NCBI GenBank assembly: GCA_903891395.1
Contig: CAITEM010000344.1
Span: 1-7,939 of the forward strand
Direction of reading: 5' to 3'
Length of the DNA stretch: 7,939 bases
Source of the DNA: an uncultured Hyphomicrobiales bacterium
Lineage (GTDB): Bacteria > Pseudomonadota > Alphaproteobacteria > Rhizobiales > Xanthobacteraceae
Shown: piece after piece, positions 6,193-7,939 of the stretch
Numbering within the stretch: position 1 is the stretch's first letter
How the letters are laid out: each line of letters begins with the position of its first letter
The notes under the pieces: model-generated
What the model was told of the DNA's origin: nothing
The model's database searches: none
Seen by the model: only the letters and a program-made list of their open reading frames with translations
Program-made: the position numbers and the translations under genes

Positions 6193-7209
6193 CTAGAGGC
6201 GGTGATAGGAGCGATACCATTCGATAAACCGGCCGATGCCCTCGCTAATGGGCGTTGCTGGCTTGAAATCGACGTCCCGCATCAAATCGTCGACGTCGGC
6301 ATAGGTCGCCGGCACGTCGCCAGGCTGCATCGGCACCAGTTCGCGAATGGCTTTCTTGCCGAGTTTCTCTTCGAGCAGGCGCACGACCTCCAGCAATTCC
6401 ACCGGATTGTTGTTGCCGATATTGTAAACGCGCCACGGCGCCGAACTCGAGCCGGGGTCCGGCGCGTCGCCCGAATAGTCGGGATTGCCGGACGGCGCGC
6501 GGCCGACCAGCCGTTCGATCGACTCCACCACGTCGTCGACATAGGTGAAATCGCGCCGCATGTTGCCGTGATTGAACAGCCGGATCGGCTCGCCCGCCGC
6601 AATCGCCTTGGCGAAAATCCACATCGCCATGTCGGGGCGGCCCCACGGCCCGTAGACCGTGAAAAAGCGCAAGCCCGTCGTCGGCAGCTTGAAGAGATGC
6701 GCATAGGAATGCGCCATCAGTTCGTTGGCCTTCTTCGACGCGCCGTAGAGGCTCAGCGGGTGATCGACGTTCTCGTGAATCGAGAACGGCATCTTGGTGT
6801 TCGAACCGTAGACCGACGACGACGAGGCGAACAAGAGATGCTTGCAGCCATGGTGGCGGCAGCCTTCGAGCACATTGGTGAAGCCGACGATGTTGGAATC
6901 GATGTAGGCGTGCGGATCGACCAGCGAATGCCGCACGCCGGCCTGCGCGGCGAGATGCACGACGTAGGGAAACCGGCGCTCGGTGAACAAGCGGGCCATG
7001 CCGGCGCGGTCGGCCAGATCGAGCCGCACGAATTCGAAGCCCTTGAGCTTGGAAAGTTCAGCGAGCCGCGCGTCTTTCAACGCCGGATCGTAATAGGCGT
7101 TCAGGTTGTCGAGGCCGACGACCGCCTTGCCGCTTTCCAGCAGACGGCGCGCGACGTGATAGCCGATGAAACCCGCGGCGCCTGTCACGAGGATGGGGCC
7201 GTCAGCCAT
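6193..7209 (-). CDS. lpsL: NAD-dependent nucleotide-sugar epimerase, UDP-glucuronate 4-epimerase type
   Basis: This 338-residue extended short-chain dehydrogenase/reductase has the NAD-binding GAAGFIG (10-16), an acidic residue after strand 2 (D34 in GLDNLNAYYD), HLAAQAGVRHS (85-95), FASSSSVYG (127-135) and the catalytic YGASK (Y155, K159). It also has RFFTVYGPWGRPDMA (181-195) and a C-terminal substrate domain with GNMRRDFTYVDDVV. NLNAYYDPALKDARL, AGVRHSLVDP and VYGPWGRPDMA are hallmarks of the rhizobial LpsL / CapI / plant GAE group, which interconverts UDP-glucuronate and UDP-galacturonate. Because the upstream partner is a TviB-like 6-dehydrogenase, the real substrate might be an N-acetylated uronate, as for TviC/WbpP-type enzymes. 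ATG at 7209 follows that gene by 27 bases with a weak GGAT ribosome site, so the two are probably co-transcribed. Product class is firm; exact sugar is not. Confidence 0.93.
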   Translation of the reverse strand: MADGPILVTGAAGFIGYHVARRLLESGKAVVGLDNLNAYYDPALKDARLAELSKLKGFEFVRLDLADRAGMARLFTERRFPYVVHLAAQAGVRHSLVDPHAYIDSNIVGFTNVLEGCRHHGCKHLLFASSSSVYGSNTKMPFSIHENVDHPLSLYGASKKANELMAHSYAHLFKLPTTGLRFFTVYGPWGRPDMAMWIFAKAIAAGEPIRLFNHGNMRRDFTYVDDVVESIERLVGRAPSGNPDYSGDAPDPGSSSAPWRVYNIGNNNPVELLEVVRLLEEKLGKKAIRELVPMQPGDVPATYADVDDLMRDVDFKPATPISEGIGRFIEWYRSYHRL

Positions 7210-7236
7210 GGTCGATATCCACTGTCATGACCTGCA

Positions 7237-7939
7237 CTATAGCCGCCACAGCTCGACGCCGCCGGGTTTTTGCGTGCGGTCGAGCCTGGATTTGACGTCG
7301 AGCACGATGCCCTGCCCGCCCTTGAGCAGCCTGGTCATCATCGGCCAGCCGCCGGCAACGTAATCCTTATGCGCGACCGCCAGAATGACGGCGTCGGCCG
7401 GCGCCAGTTTGTCCACCGGCGTCAGCGTAATGTCGTATTCCGCGACCGCCTCTTCCGGCAGCGCGAAACTGTCGGAGACTTGCACGGTAACACCGGCGCT
7501 TTTGAGCGCGCGCGCGATATCGACCACCTTGGAATTGCGGATGTCGGGCACGTTCTCCTTGAACGTCAGGCCGAGGATCGTCACCGTCGCCTGGGCGCCA
7601 CGCGCGCCCAAAGCGCGCATGCATTCCTGCGCGACGTGCGCGCCCATGCCGTCATTGATGTGCCGGCCGGCAAGAATAATCTCGGGACGATAGCCGGCCT
7701 TCTCGGCGCGGTGCGTGAGATAATAGGGATCGACGCCGATGCAGTGGCCGCCGACCAGGCCCGGCTCGAACTTCATGAAATTCCATTTGGTCGCCGCCGC
7801 CGCGAGTACGTCGCCGGTATCGATGCCGAGCTGGCGGAAGACGGCCGACAGTTCGTTCATGAAGGCGATATTGAGGTCGCGCTGCGTGTTCTCGATCACC
7901 TTGGCAGCTTCCGCCACCTTGATCGACGGCGCGCGGTGA
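7237..7939 (-). CDS. tviB: Nucleotide-sugar 6-dehydrogenase (TviB/WbpO/VipA group), C-terminal part; 5' end outside window
   Basis: About 234 C-terminal residues are visible, from HRAPSIKVAEAAKVIEN to the TAG at 7239-7237; the gene continues beyond base 7939. The GTG at 7917 is an internal Val codon and not the start, since the conserved APSIKVAEAAKVIEN runs through it. The catalytic cysteine is in GLVGGHCIGVDPYYLTH (TGC codon at 7743-7741). The central dimer-forming domain has TKWNFMKFEPG and ILAGRHINDGM, and the C-terminal sugar-binding domain has GLTFKENVPDIRNSKVVDIA. These enzymes oxidise C6 of a UDP-sugar twice with NAD. The TviB/WbpO group acts on UDP-GlcNAc or UDP-GalNAc, giving UDP-N-acetyl-hexosaminuronate. 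The epimerase gene follows after 27 bases, matching the tviB-tviC arrangement for UDP-GalNAcA. The N-terminal NAD-binding domain cannot be checked here. UDP-glucose 6-dehydrogenase is less likely from the motif wording. Confidence 0.9.
   Translation of the reverse strand, partial: HRAPSIKVAEAAKVIENTQRDLNIAFMNELSAVFRQLGIDTGDVLAAAATKWNFMKFEPGLVGGHCIGVDPYYLTHRAEKAGYRPEIILAGRHINDGMGAHVAQECMRALGARGAQATVTILGLTFKENVPDIRNSKVVDIARALKSAGVTVQVSDSFALPEEAVAEYDITLTPVDKLAPADAVILAVAHKDYVAGGWPMMTRLLKGGQGIVLDVKSRLDRTQKPGGVELWRL

Noticed and set aside
5308..7230. A 640-codon open frame on the plus strand opposite the transaldolase and epimerase genes
   Set aside because: It runs antisense to two genes with clear conserved motifs. 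Its translation is rich in Arg, Gly, Ala and His without any recognisable domain, as expected for a shadow frame in GC-rich DNA.
7237..7917. Treating the GTG at 7917 as the true start of the 6-dehydrogenase gene
   Set aside because: The conserved family sequence APSIKVAEAAKVIEN continues upstream of it to the window edge, so the gene is cut by the window and GTG is an internal Val codon.
1..7939. Mobile element, toxin-antitoxin, CRISPR or defence genes
   Set aside because: All stretches longer than about 160 bases are taken up by recognisable metabolic genes. No transposase, integrase, direct-repeat array or defence domain was seen.

Overview
The window looks like part of a cell-surface polysaccharide or lipopolysaccharide precursor cluster from a GC-rich alphaproteobacterium. 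The protein style and codon use fit Hyphomicrobiales (Bradyrhizobium, Rhodopseudomonas or Pseudolabrys-like), but this is judged by eye and not by any search. Coding density is very high. Six genes lie head to tail on the minus strand. At the left edge they meet the 3' end of one plus-strand gene.

Plus strand: bases 2-112 encode the last 36 residues of a ManC/AlgA-type mannose-1-phosphate guanylyltransferase / mannose-6-phosphate isomerase. Minus strand, in order of transcription (right to left): a nucleotide-sugar 6-dehydrogenase of the TviB/WbpO group, whose 5' end lies outside the window (7237-7939); a UDP-glucuronate 4-epimerase-like SDR protein (6193-7209); a transaldolase (5365-6117); a Gfo/Idh/MocA sugar dehydrogenase (4212-5210); a DegT/WbpE-type PLP sugar aminotransferase (3036-4184); CysD (2020-2931); and a CysN-CysC fusion, NodQ type (125-2020).

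Three jobs can be read from this set. ManC, the 6-dehydrogenase and the 4-epimerase supply GDP-mannose and UDP-uronic acids. The Gfo/Idh dehydrogenase and the aminotransferase are the classic pair for a 3-keto then 3-amino nucleotide sugar. This would serve either a Wbp-type diamino-uronate or UDP-GlcNAc3N of the GnnA/GnnB type for 2,3-diaminoglucose lipid A. CysD plus CysNC make APS and then PAPS, which feeds sulfate assimilation and could feed a sulfotransferase acting on the polymer. The transaldolase is the member that fits least well with standard nucleotide-sugar pathways.

The longest non-coding stretches are 5211-5364 (154 bases), 2932-3035 (104 bases) and 6118-6192 (75 bases). The first and third hold inverted repeats and weak promoter-like elements, described below with low confidence. 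No tRNA, rRNA, CRISPR array, insertion sequence or phage gene is visible. I do not see a clearly new system. The most interesting points are the biochemical meaning of the dehydrogenase/aminotransferase/transaldolase set and the coupling of PAPS synthesis to a glycan cluster.
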